This document shows, in pieces, positions 51,450 through 59,496 of a DNA stretch of 64,000 bases (position 1 is the first letter of the stretch; every line of letters starts with the position of its first letter). This DNA comes from Brevibacillus_D fluminis_A. GTDB taxonomy: Bacteria; Bacillota; Bacilli; Brevibacillales; Brevibacillaceae. Where the stretch lies: assembly GCF_052072235.1 (NCBI RefSeq), contig NZ_CM125436.1:5822001-5886000 (forward strand). The letters run 5' to 3'. The translations under genes were made by a program, and so were the position numbers. The notes under the pieces are model-generated. The model was not told the origin of the DNA and did no database searches. It saw nothing but the letters and a program-made list of their open reading frames with translations.

Positions 51450-52058
51450 ATGAGCAATCTGAATCCATCTTATCCGGTTTCCTATCCTTCCATAAAAGTC
51501 GAGCATCGAAATGATAATGCTGTGGATCTCCTGGCTCAGCACCTCTATCATTGCCTGACATTGCGTTCCTATGACCAAGACATCGTGGTTTTGTGCATCG
51601 GAACGGACCGCTCGACCGGTGATGCCCTCGGCCCTTTGGTTGGAACCAAACTGAAAGATCAATATCTGCATAAAATGCACGTCTACGGCACATTGGAAGA
51701 GCCTGTACACGCAGTCAATCTGGCTGAAAAGATTGAACTGATCACACATACTCATCAAAATCCGCTGGTCATCGCCATCGATGCTTGTTTGGGGCAATAC
51801 AGCAATGTTGGTTCCATTCATGTCGCAGATGGACCGTTAAAGCCTGGAGCGGGTGTAAAAAAAGAGCTTCCATCGGTCGGCAGCTTTCATATTACAGGCA
51901 TCGTAAATGTAGGCGGCTTTATGGAGTATTTTGTGCTGCAAAACACCCGGCTGTTCCTGGTCATGCGCATGGCAGAGGTCATCGCGGCCTCATTGAAATA
52001 CGCCGACACGCAATTGCTCAAAACAGAAAAGCGTTATAATACGTTTTCCCTTGATTAA
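51450..52058 (+). CDS. yyaC: sporulation protein YyaC (GPR-like fold)
   Basis: ATG 51450 follows CAGGAGGTAGCC; the open frame before it is unsupported. The 202-residue product has the YyaC signature VLCIGTDRSTGDALGPLVGT and VIAIDACLGQ, with a C-terminal half like the germination protease GPR. It is made during sporulation in Bacilli. It stands alone on the plus strand, divergent from the DUF3343 operon. Confidence 0.94.
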   Translation: MSNLNPSYPVSYPSIKVEHRNDNAVDLLAQHLYHCLTLRSYDQDIVVLCIGTDRSTGDALGPLVGTKLKDQYLHKMHVYGTLEEPVHAVNLAEKIELITHTHQNPLVIAIDACLGQYSNVGSIHVADGPLKPGAGVKKELPSVGSFHITGIVNVGGFMEYFVLQNTRLFLVMRMAEVIAASLKYADTQLLKTEKRYNTFSLD

Positions 52059-52932
52059 ATGACGTGAACAAACTGCGGCTGAATTTTTTGGAATGATGCT
52101 AGCTCATTTCAAACTAGGAAGCCTCTTCGTTGTGAGTTCAACCTTGTTTCGTTTCAATCGCCATTTCGCGCTCGTTTTTCATTTTTTCCCGTTTCCATCA
52201 TCGACTTCTGTTGAAATTCCGGTCTTTCTGTCCCCATTTTGCCCTTGCTTGTTTCATTTAGACAAATGTCGTTTGTTTCCGCCCGCTTTCTCTCTATTCC
52301 TTCTTCCACGCTTCTCCCTCTTTCGACAATGTTGACTTTGCTATTTTTCTGTGACCCGGCACCCCACCCTTCCCTTTTGTTGCAACCGCCTCTAAAACCG
52401 TCTCAATTGGCGTATATAACGATGAATGATTTTTTTATCTTATTGGTGTTTTGACCGCCATCTTGGCAACGGTTGTTTTATGATGTTTCTGTTTCTGCTG
52501 CTGGTTACTTGATGAGCTTTTGCTGAATTTTCCTATGTGATCCATTTCTTTTAAGCCCTCATTCCTTTTTCAACGTATGAAACTTTGCTCGTAATGCTGA
52601 ATATGCTGCTGGACTCTACTTTTCCTTTATTTGCTATGCTGCTATGTCGATTTTCTGTACATGCTATGACCTTCTTGATTTTTGTCCATGTGCACTGCGT
52701 TCGTAACTTCGCTTTGATTGCCAGCAACCATTTTTGCTATGTGGCTATTCCATGCTTTCGCTGTGAACCATAAAGCCTTTTGCTACGATTCTTTCTCTAT
52801 TCGAGCTTAGCACCCGGGACCTGCTACTTCTAACCTTTGCACACGTCTTTTGTCATCCATTCAGCACTGATTTTTACGTTTTCACCGACTTGCTTCGCTC
52901 AAAAATACTTTGCTTTCCCACCCCTCCGTTGC
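52059..52932. other. gene-free stretch with extreme purine/pyrimidine strand bias
   Basis: About 870 bases contain no believable ORF. The plus strand is strongly T- and C-rich (for example 52120-52340) and the minus strand is A- and G-rich throughout. Short words such as TTGCTATG and TGCTGCT recur near 52600-52760. The stretch ends at a family-1 repeat. If transcribed, the minus strand would give a long, poorly structured purine-rich RNA. No terminator or coding signal is seen inside. Confidence 0.6.
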
Positions 52933-52983
52933 ATTAGAAAGCCTGGCTACGCCATGCTTTTGGCTTAAGCCGCGGTTGCCCTT
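52933..52983. repeat. dispersed repeat family 1, copy A
   Basis: The copy has the shared core CCTGGCTACGCCA, then a variable loop, then TTTTGGCTTAAGCC. Inner arms GCCA/TGGC and outer arms GGCT/AGCC can pair. Related copies are at 58506-58556 and 59390-59439. Confidence 0.75.
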
Positions 52984-53018
52984 TACTGGATAAAAATTTG
53001 ATAAATTTTTATCTGAAC

Positions 53019-53058
53019 AAAAAGGCGAGTTCACGATTATCCGTGAACTCGCCTTTTT
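53019..53058. terminator. terminator after the DUF554 gene
   Basis: A perfect stem of 17 bases joins AAAAAGGCGAGTTCACG (53019-53035) and CGTGAACTCGCCTTTTT (53042-53058). It has T-runs on both strands and lies 8 bases after the DUF554 stop. Confidence 0.92.
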
Positions 53059-53066
53059 TCCCATTT

Positions 53067-53783
53067 CTATGCTCCCAACAGTTTTGTCAACCATGTAACA
53101 ACCGGTACCCCGATTGCGGCGATAAACAAAGATGGCAGCATATTTGCGACTCTTATTTTCAACAAGCCTAACACATTGATCCCAATCGCAATGATCAAGA
53201 GCCCGCCAACACCCGTCAATTCAACCAACATGGCACTGATCAAGTCTTCTCCGGCAAATTGATTGATTTGTGTCGCAAGCAGTGCGATTGAGCCTTGATA
53301 AAGCAGTACCGGAATGGCTGAAAACAGCACACCGATTCCGAGCGTTGAAGTGAAAATGACGGCTGAAAAGCCATCAAGCAGCGATTTGGTGTACAAAACA
53401 TCGTGATTTCCACGCAAGCCGCTATCAAGGGAGCCTAGTACAGCCATGGCCCCGACGCAATAGACAAGCGTCGCAGTCACAAAACCGTTGGCTATGCCAC
53501 CCTCTTTTCCGCCCAGCTTTTTCTCCAGCCATTTGCCTACTTGATTGAGCCGATCCTCAATTTGGATCAGTTCGCCTAAAATGGTCCCTACCACAAGGCT
53601 GATGATCATCAACAAAAAGTTTTTCGATTCAAAGCTCATTTTCAACCCAAGAATAATGACCGCAAGCCCTAAACCGTGCATCACTGTCTTTTTGATGCCT
53701 TCCGGTATTCCGGATAATACTTTTCCTGCTAAAGCCCCCACGATGATGGCCGCCACATTTGCCAGCGTACCAAGCAATACCAT
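53067..53783 (-). CDS. DUF554 integral membrane protein (YdfK-like)
   Basis: The 238-residue product has six or seven hydrophobic segments, begins VLLGTLANVAAIIVGALAG, and shows the internal TIVGGALxG-like repeats typical of DUF554. The family may transport a small substrate; no function is established. It is 36 bases downstream of the cysteine desulfurase stop on the same strand. Confidence 0.9.
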   Translation of the reverse strand: MVLLGTLANVAAIIVGALAGKVLSGIPEGIKKTVMHGLGLAVIILGLKMSFESKNFLLMIISLVVGTILGELIQIEDRLNQVGKWLEKKLGGKEGGIANGFVTATLVYCVGAMAVLGSLDSGLRGNHDVLYTKSLLDGFSAVIFTSTLGIGVLFSAIPVLLYQGSIALLATQINQFAGEDLISAMLVELTGVGGLLIIAIGINVLGLLKIRVANMLPSLFIAAIGVPVVTWLTKLLGA

Positions 53784-53819
53784 GTCAACACTTCCCCTGG
53801 TGTATGTCTCTGTCTGTTA

Positions 53820-54971
53820 TTAAAATGCTGCGGCGATTTCTTTAATTGCGGCAACCAGCGCATCTACGTCCGCCTCGGTATTGAATACGCCAAAGCTCGC
53901 GCGAACGGCCCCTCTTTGCTGGGTGCCAGCGGTTTGATGGCCCAATGGCGTGCAATGATAGCCCGCTCTTGTAGCGATCCCGAACTGCTGGTCAAGAATA
54001 AACGATACTTCTGCAGCATCGGCCTCTTTCACGTTAAATGCGATAACGCCAACCCTCTCCACGTCAAGGGATGGACCATATACCTCCACACCATCGATCG
54101 CAAGCAGCTGCGTGATCGCCTGTTTCGCCAACCCCCACTCGTGCTGGTGAATTTGTTCGACTCCCTTTTCATTTACGAATTGGATGCCAGCAAGCAATCC
54201 TGCAAGGCCAACCGTGTTTGCCGTCCCGCTTTCGTATCTGTCAGGCCTTGTCGTCGGTTGATCGATGGCCTCAGACTGGCTCCCGGTACCGCCATGAATC
54301 AATGGTTCAAGGTCAATGCTGCTGTGCACGTACAAGCCACCTGTTCCCTGTGGCCCGTACAAGCCTTTATGTCCAGGAAAAGCAAGCATGTGGATGCCCA
54401 TTTTCTCCACGTCGATCGGCAATACGCCAGCGGATTGCGACGCATCAACAAGAAAGGCGATGCCACGTTCTTTTGCAATCTTGCCAATTTCCTCGATCGG
54501 CAGAATGACACCTGTCAAATTAGAGGCATGGCTGATCGCAATCAATCTCGTCTCAGGGCGAATCGCTTGCAGAAAATCTTGCGCTTCAAAGAGCTGATTC
54601 TCTCGAGGCTCTATGTACGTAAGCTCCACCTGCTTCGTCTTGCGTAAAAACTCCAACGGACGACGGACCGAGTTGTGTTCCACCGTCGAGGTAATGACAT
54701 GATCGCCGGGTTTTACAAATCCTTTAATCGCCTGATTTAGCGCCTGCGTCGCGTTCATATAAAAAAAGAGGTCATTCGGGTTTTTAATCCCAAATAACCG
54801 GGACACTTGCAATCGTGTCTGGAACAGGACTTTACTTGCCTTCATTGCCAACGCATGGCCGCCTCTGCCTGGATTTGCCGCATATCCTTCGATAACCTCT
54901 GCCATCCGTTCTTTTACGCCGTCTGGTTTCGGCCATGTAGAAGCAGCGTTATCCAAATAAATAATTCGCAT
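53820..54971 (-). CDS. class-V aminotransferase / cysteine desulfurase-like protein
   Basis: This PLP enzyme is expected to remove sulfur (or selenium) from cysteine. The 383-residue product has AASTWPKPDGV near the start, SHASNLTGVI, the PLP-lysine stretch FPGHKGLYGPQGTGGLYV and the Cys loop RAGYHCTPLGH near residue 350. The pattern fits the EF2568 subgroup rather than the Suf/Isc enzymes, and that group often co-occurs with DUF3343. It lies just downstream of parB (23 bases), the usual neighbour in this region. Confidence 0.9.
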   Translation of the reverse strand: MRIIYLDNAASTWPKPDGVKERMAEVIEGYAANPGRGGHALAMKASKVLFQTRLQVSRLFGIKNPNDLFFYMNATQALNQAIKGFVKPGDHVITSTVEHNSVRRPLEFLRKTKQVELTYIEPRENQLFEAQDFLQAIRPETRLIAISHASNLTGVILPIEEIGKIAKERGIAFLVDASQSAGVLPIDVEKMGIHMLAFPGHKGLYGPQGTGGLYVHSSIDLEPLIHGGTGSQSEAIDQPTTRPDRYESGTANTVGLAGLLAGIQFVNEKGVEQIHQHEWGLAKQAITQLLAIDGVEVYGPSLDVERVGVIAFNVKEADAAEVSFILDQQFGIATRAGYHCTPLGHQTAGTQQRGAVRASFGVFNTEADVDALVAAIKEIAAAF

Positions 54972-54994
54972 GTGTTCCTCCTTGGAAGTGCGCG

Positions 54995-55837
54995 TTATTC
55001 GGCTTGAAGCAATTCTAAAATTCTCTCCAAGTCTTCCTGTGAAAAGAATTCGATTTCGATTTTTCCTTTTTTATTGCCCTTTTTGATGTGGACCGATGTG
55101 CCCAGTCGATTTCGCAAGCGCTCTTCCAACTGAACCAAAGCCTTATCCTTCTTGGCGTTCTTTTTCGCCTTTGTTTCACGTGAAACATTCATTTGCTGGA
55201 CAAGCTCTTCCAACTGTCTCACACTCAACCCTTTTGTGATGGTCTCATTCGCCAGCTTCCATTGCAGTTCTTGGTCTTCAACCGCAATGAGCGCTCGCGC
55301 ATGCCCCATCGACAAAGCTCCTTGTGTGACCAATTGCTTGATCTTATCAGGCAATTGGAGCAAACGGAGAATGTTCGAGACATGTGGGCGGCTCTTCCCA
55401 AGTTTTTTTGCCAACGCATCCTGTGTATAGGAGTAATGCTGGATCAATTTCTCATACGCTTCTGCTTCTTCCAACGGGTTCAGGTCTTCACGCTGCAAAT
55501 TCTCGATGAGAGCGATCTCCATGAGTTGCTGATCGGTATACTCTTTGACAATGATCGGTACCTTGGCCAGACCTGCTTCCTTCGCTGCACGCAGACGTCT
55601 TTCCCCTGCAACCAATTCAAAGCCTTTTATGCTTTTCCGCACGATTAAAGGAGAAATAATGCCGTGCTCCTTTATCGACTCAGCTAATTCCTGCAACGCA
55701 GCCGCGTCGAATTCACGGCGCGGCTGATACGGATTTGGACGAATTTTGGCAACAGGAGCTTCTGTCACCTGATCACTTTCTGCCTCGACATTCGAAGAAA
55801 TAATCGCCCCAAGCCCTTTTCCTAAACCTTTGTTCAT
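54995..55837 (-). CDS. parB: chromosome partition protein ParB (Spo0J)
   Basis: This CTP-dependent clamp loads at parS and recruits condensin for chromosome segregation. The 280-residue product has the ParB N-domain with ELVAGERRLRAAKEAG, a helix-turn-helix (TQDALAKKLGKSRPHVSNIL) and a C-terminal dimerisation domain. Its ATG overlaps the parA stop by 4 bases. The gene itself contains an exact parS, as in B. subtilis spo0J. Confidence 0.97.
   Translation of the reverse strand: MNKGLGKGLGAIISSNVEAESDQVTEAPVAKIRPNPYQPRREFDAAALQELAESIKEHGIISPLIVRKSIKGFELVAGERRLRAAKEAGLAKVPIIVKEYTDQQLMEIALIENLQREDLNPLEEAEAYEKLIQHYSYTQDALAKKLGKSRPHVSNILRLLQLPDKIKQLVTQGALSMGHARALIAVEDQELQWKLANETITKGLSVRQLEELVQQMNVSRETKAKKNAKKDKALVQLEERLRNRLGTSVHIKKGNKKGKIEIEFFSQEDLERILELLQAE
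55172..55187. other. parS site (exact) inside parB
   Basis: TGTTTCACGTGAAACA is the exact 16-bp parS palindrome bound by ParB. Confidence 0.96.
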
Positions 55838-56601
55838 ATCCCTACCACTTCCTTCGCCAGATCGGTATAAACTTCAGCACCTCTGGACCTAGGGTCGTAA
55901 GTGATGATGGCTTGTCCATGAGACGGAGCTTCACTCAATCTCACGTTACGCGGAATGATGGTCCGGTACACCTTGTCTTGGAAGTATTTCTTTACTTCCT
56001 CAATCACCTGTATTCCCAAATTGGTGCGGGCATCCAACATCGTTAACAGAACGCCTTCAATGGTAAGCTGCGCATTCAGGTGTTTTTGAACCAGGCGGAT
56101 CGTATTGAGCAACTGGCTCAATCCTTCCAGCGCATAGTATTCGCATTGGATCGGAATCAAAACCGAATCGGATGCTGTTAAAGAGTTAACCGTCAAAATC
56201 CCCAGGGATGGCGGACAATCAATGATCACATAATCATATTTATCTTTGACCACTTCAAGCGCTTTCTTCAGCCGGACTTCACGGGAAATGGTTGGCACTA
56301 GCTCGATTTCTGCTCCTGCCAGTTGAATCGTAGCTGGAATCACCTTTAATCCTTCTACATCGGTTGGCAAAGTGGTTTCCACCGGACTAATATCATTAAT
56401 CAGCACATCATAAATACAGTAATGAACATCTGCTTTATTTACGCCAATTCCACTGGTTGCGTTCCCCTGCGGGTCGATATCAACCAACAATACTTTTTTC
56501 CCTAGAGAAGCGAGGCACGCGCTCAGGTTGACGGCTGTCGTCGTCTTCCCAACGCCTCCTTTTTGATTGGCTACAGCAATTACTTTGCCCACCTTCTCCA
56601 C
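55834..56601 (-). CDS. parA: chromosome partition ATPase ParA (Soj)
   Basis: This Walker-type ATPase acts with ParB and also regulates DnaA. The 255-residue product has the deviant Walker A KGGVGKTTTAVNL (about 15-27), DPQGNATSG and VIIDCPPSLG. It is the first gene of the parAB operon; 473 bases separate it from noc. Confidence 0.97.
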   Translation of the reverse strand: MEKVGKVIAVANQKGGVGKTTTAVNLSACLASLGKKVLLVDIDPQGNATSGIGVNKADVHYCIYDVLINDISPVETTLPTDVEGLKVIPATIQLAGAEIELVPTISREVRLKKALEVVKDKYDYVIIDCPPSLGILTVNSLTASDSVLIPIQCEYYALEGLSQLLNTIRLVQKHLNAQLTIEGVLLTMLDARTNLGIQVIEEVKKYFQDKVYRTIIPRNVRLSEAPSHGQAIITYDPRSRGAEVYTDLAKEVVGI

Positions 56602-56809
56602 CTCATTTAACGAATCTACTTCTACTTTCTTATCTTAACGTACTTTATTGCTAAAAAATAGAAGAAATCATAGGAAAAGCTGTTGAGGAATGTAACTACC
56701 GGTAAAAATGGATGTGGGTTTCTGGATTCAGCATTCAATTGTGCTGCTGTTTCTTTTCAACACGCGATTTCCCTCGTCTGAGAGTCATATTTCCGACCGA
56801 AAAAAGAAA

Positions 56810-56826
56810 AACTTCTCTTCGAAGTT
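56810..56826 (-). terminator. second terminator downstream of noc
   Basis: AACTTC (56810-56815) pairs with GAAGTT (56821-56826). On the minus strand TTTCTTTTTTC follows. Confidence 0.65.
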
Positions 56827-56982
56827 CTTGTCATCGGCAGCTATGTTTGATAATTGATTCTTTCTGGTATCAATCAAATAAGGACGATTGCTTTACGTAT
56901 GTTCTCGGTGTCTTTGCGAAAAATTCCAATTCAATGTTCCCTAGCTGAATGTGGGACTGCAAAAAGATTATCAGATCGTTCC

Positions 56983-57011
56983 TAAACAAAAAGAAAACTT
57001 CTTTCAGAAGT
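56983..57011 (-). terminator. first terminator downstream of noc
   Basis: ACTTCT (56997-57002) pairs with AGAAGT (57006-57011). On the minus strand TTTCTTTTTG follows. The stem is short but the tail is good. Confidence 0.65.
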
Positions 57012-57074
57012 CTTTTCGAAGTGTTTCTTCCACAACCAGAAAACCTGCCGCCTCTTTCCGCCGGAAACCCTCCG

Positions 57075-57920
57075 CTACTCTCGTTTTTTCGGAATCCGAA
57101 TGGTAAATTGGAAATACTCTTCATTATCCTCTTCATTCGTTTCGACAGGCAACCCCGTTTGCATGACCATATCGATCGATTGACGAACCGTATTGATCGC
57201 AATGCGCGTGTCTCTTGAAAATGCTTTCCAACGCGGCTTCTTTTCTTTTTCGTTCTTGGGGTTTTCCATCGCCTCAAGCAGCAGTTTTACGCGATTTTCG
57301 GTTTGCTTTACGTTTAATTCCCGTTCGATGATTTCCTGGAGCACCTTCTCCTGCCATTCCGCATCTTTTAACGGCAGCAGCGCTCTCGCATGACGCTCGG
57401 TAACGGTGCGTGCCATAAGCGCTTCCTGGACGCTCTGTGGCAAGTGCAGCAGCCTCAGCTTGTTGGCGATGGTCGATTGTCCCTTACCCAACCGCTGCGC
57501 GAGGCTTTCTTGTGTCAATGAATGCAGCTCGATGAGCTTTTGATAAGCAATCGCTTCTTCAATTGCGGTTAATCCCTCACGTTGCAAGTTCTCAATCAAT
57601 GCGATAGATGCTGTCTGTGTATCGTTCAAGTCCTTTACGATCGCGGGAATACGCTCCAGACCCAGCTTTTTGGTTGCGCGCCATCTGCGTTCGCCCGCAA
57701 TAATTTCATATTGGTTATTACGCAGGCGCACTACGATCGGTTGAATCAATCCATGCGTTCGTATCGTTTGACAAAGCTCGTCTATCTTTTCATCATCAAA
57801 AACCGTACGGGGCTGATAGGGATTAGGAACAATGGTATCTACAGGAATCTGACGAACCTCTTCATTCTCCGATTTATCAGAAAACCCGAACATCCTTGAA
57901 AATTGATCCTTTACTGTCAT
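57075..57920 (-). CDS. noc: nucleoid occlusion protein Noc
   Basis: This ParB paralogue binds its own DNA sites and keeps division septa off the nucleoid. The 281-residue product has the N-terminal segment MFGFSDKSENEE that in Noc contacts the membrane, EIIAGERRWRATKKLG, a helix-turn-helix (TQESLAQRLGKGQSTIANKL) and the RHARALLPLKD motif shared with ParB. It occupies the usual place between rsmG and parA. Confidence 0.96.
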   Translation of the reverse strand: MTVKDQFSRMFGFSDKSENEEVRQIPVDTIVPNPYQPRTVFDDEKIDELCQTIRTHGLIQPIVVRLRNNQYEIIAGERRWRATKKLGLERIPAIVKDLNDTQTASIALIENLQREGLTAIEEAIAYQKLIELHSLTQESLAQRLGKGQSTIANKLRLLHLPQSVQEALMARTVTERHARALLPLKDAEWQEKVLQEIIERELNVKQTENRVKLLLEAMENPKNEKEKKPRWKAFSRDTRIAINTVRQSIDMVMQTGLPVETNEEDNEEYFQFTIRIPKKRE

Positions 57921-58467
57921 ATCGAAGATCCCCCAATTCTAAACACGTTCCACTCGCCTACTTAATTCTTCATGCGCTCAGGAAAATCCTGCTGATTTCC
58001 CTTTGAAAAGCTTCTTTCTCCCCAACGATAAAACACTGATTTTCTCTTGATTTTTCGCGTTTTTCAGTGCGGAAAGCGACTTTTTATCCGTATGTCGGCA
58101 TGACCATCATGAAATCAGGAAAAAGGAACTACTGCTGAGTTTGGAGAGCATGATTTTTGCTCGCTCCTGATTGCCCACCTTCTGTAAATGTCTGAACGGT
58201 CGCATTCCTCGTCCTTGCTGCCCGATCATTCACGGAATCAAGGTCATCTATGAAGCTCATGATTCCCATGTTCAAATCACACTTATCGAAAAATAAAAAA
58301 GTCCCCCGTTTCCATCTCAGAATGGCTCATACGGAGAACGTTTCATTTTCGTGTTATAAGAAAAACGTCTTTCAAAAACTCTTTCGAGAAGCAGGTCCTT
58401 CGATCTATGGAGGTTTTTACCGATGCTCATGCTGGAAGTAACGCTGAGGTATTCCGTCTTGCGTTCC

Positions 58468-58499
58468 AGAATGTATAAGCGCGCGCACTTATACATTCT
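58468..58499. repeat. dispersed palindrome family 2, copy 3
   Basis: AGAATGTATAAG (58468-58479) pairs perfectly with CTTATACATTCT (58488-58499) around CGCGCGCA. Compared with copy 1 both arms changed while pairing was kept. Confidence 0.65.
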
Positions 58500-58505
58500 T
58501 ATACG

Positions 58506-58556
58506 ATTAGAGAACCTGGCTACGCCAAGCTTTTGGCTTAAGCCATAGCTGCCCTT
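58506..58556. repeat. dispersed repeat family 1, copy B
   Basis: The shared core CCTGGCTACGCCA and TTTTGGCTTAAGCC is present with its own loop base. It sits 6 bases after family-2 copy 3. Confidence 0.75.
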
Positions 58557-58680
58557 ATAAACGACCAACCAACTACATGCAGATGAGATGCTGCCTCATC
58601 GTTCCAATCATCGATCCCAACTAACAAAGGAATCTCAGTCTTCCGCAAGATGTCCCCAAACCGAGTACCCGATCTCCTAT

Positions 58681-58696
58681 CGTTTCACGTGAAACA
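58681..58696. other. parS site (15 of 16)
   Basis: CGTTTCACGTGAAACA differs from the parS consensus only at the first base. It overlaps the left flank of the mgtC gene. Confidence 0.88.
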
Positions 58697-58708
58697 CAAC
58701 CATCCCGC

Positions 58709-59260
58709 TCAATCGTCCTCATCTCCGCCTTGAACGGGCTTCGCTTTTTTGACCGGCTCCTCTGCCGGCTCATCCTCAACATGCTTATCCTTAAGAAAAG
58801 TAAAAAGATGAGGAAACAACCGATGGAAATCCAAAACCAGATAGGCAAAAAAAGCAGCAATAATTGCTGTCACATACATCCCCGCACTGAATAACAGACC
58901 AATGGCAGAAGCGACCCACATGCCGGCAGCTGTGGTCAGCCCTTTCACTTCCCCATTGTATTTCATAATTGCCCCTGCGCCGAGAAAGCCCATACCTGTG
59001 ACGACTTGTGCTGCAACCCGCCCCGGGTCATTGTTCGTTCCGTTGGATGAAAAACCGTAGATCGATGCCAGCCCAAACAAACATGAGCCAAAGCAAACCA
59101 GGCTGTATGTTCGAAAACCCGCTGCTTTTGTTCGATGTACGTCTTTGTTGAATCGTTCCCGCTCCAATCCCATGATCGCTCCGGCTACGAAGGCGAGAAA
59201 AAGCCGGAGCAAAATGATGGGCAGTTCTGGAGGGAAAAATGTAGATAGCAATACGTTCAT
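58709..59260 (-). CDS. mgtC: MgtC/SapB family membrane protein
   Basis: The 183-residue product has about four membrane segments. It shows the family signature LERERFNKDVHRTKAAGFRT near residue 33 and GMGFLGAGAIM near residue 92. Soluble C-terminal residues are Asp/Glu- and Lys-rich. MgtC proteins act in magnesium limitation or modulate other membrane proteins. The ATG is at 59260. It lies between rsmG and noc, not a standard place in B. subtilis. Confidence 0.93.
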   Translation of the reverse strand: MNVLLSTFFPPELPIILLRLFLAFVAGAIMGLERERFNKDVHRTKAAGFRTYSLVCFGSCLFGLASIYGFSSNGTNNDPGRVAAQVVTGMGFLGAGAIMKYNGEVKGLTTAAGMWVASAIGLLFSAGMYVTAIIAAFFAYLVLDFHRLFPHLFTFLKDKHVEDEPAEEPVKKAKPVQGGDEDD

Positions 59261-59389
59261 TTGTTCGACAACCCCTTAGGTGGTTTCTCTAGTATGTATA
59301 TGCCGGTCTTGCTAAATCAAACATCAAATCAGGAGGTTATGTATGTTTTCAACTCGATTATCTCACTGTTCGCCACAATCGCCAATAAC

Positions 59390-59439
59390 TTAGAAAACCT
59401 GGCTACGCCACGTTTTTGGCTTAAGCCGAGGTTGCACTT
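59390..59439. repeat. dispersed repeat family 1, copy C
   Basis: The shared core CCTGGCTACGCCA and TTTTTGGCTTAAGCC is present. In this copy AACC and GGTT further outside can also pair. It lies between the mgtC gene and the rsmG terminator. Confidence 0.75.
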
Positions 59440-59453
59440 AACTGTACAAAAAA

Positions 59454-59478
59454 AGACTGCAGTCATCAACTGCAGTCT
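59454..59478 (-). terminator. intrinsic terminator of rsmG
   Basis: AGACTGCAG (59454-59462) pairs perfectly with CTGCAGTCT (59470-59478). On the minus strand TTTTTTTG follows. Confidence 0.9.
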
Positions 59479-59496
59479 GAAGGGTGACGTCTATTG

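Larger units (their letters stand above)
56602..57074. other. parA-noc intergenic stretch with two tandem terminators
   Basis: No gene is seen. On the minus strand two similar hairpins with T-tails follow noc: ACTTCT-loop-AGAAGT (56997-57011) and AACTTC-loop-GAAGTT (56810-56826). About 170 bases lie between them, with a TTTGAT/ATCAAA inverted repeat. A small RNA between the two terminators is possible but no clear promoter was found. Confidence 0.5.
57921..58708. other. gene-free stretch between noc and mgtC with repeats and parS
   Basis: No believable ORF is seen in about 790 bases. The right part holds family-2 copy 3 (58468-58499), family-1 copy B (58506-58556) and a near-perfect parS (58681-58696). 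The left part is AT-rich without clear structure; the noc promoter should be in its first 100 bases. Confidence 0.6.

Noticed and set aside
52093..52773. Several short plus-strand frames in the pyrimidine-rich gap
   Set aside because: They are Phe/Leu/Ser-rich products of biased sequence, without ribosome sites or recognisable domains.
52882..53094. Minus-strand frames sharing GLSQK-x-GVAR with the frame at 58317-58568
   Set aside because: The shared peptide is the translation of repeat family 1 and is explained by DNA repeat conservation; no start signals.
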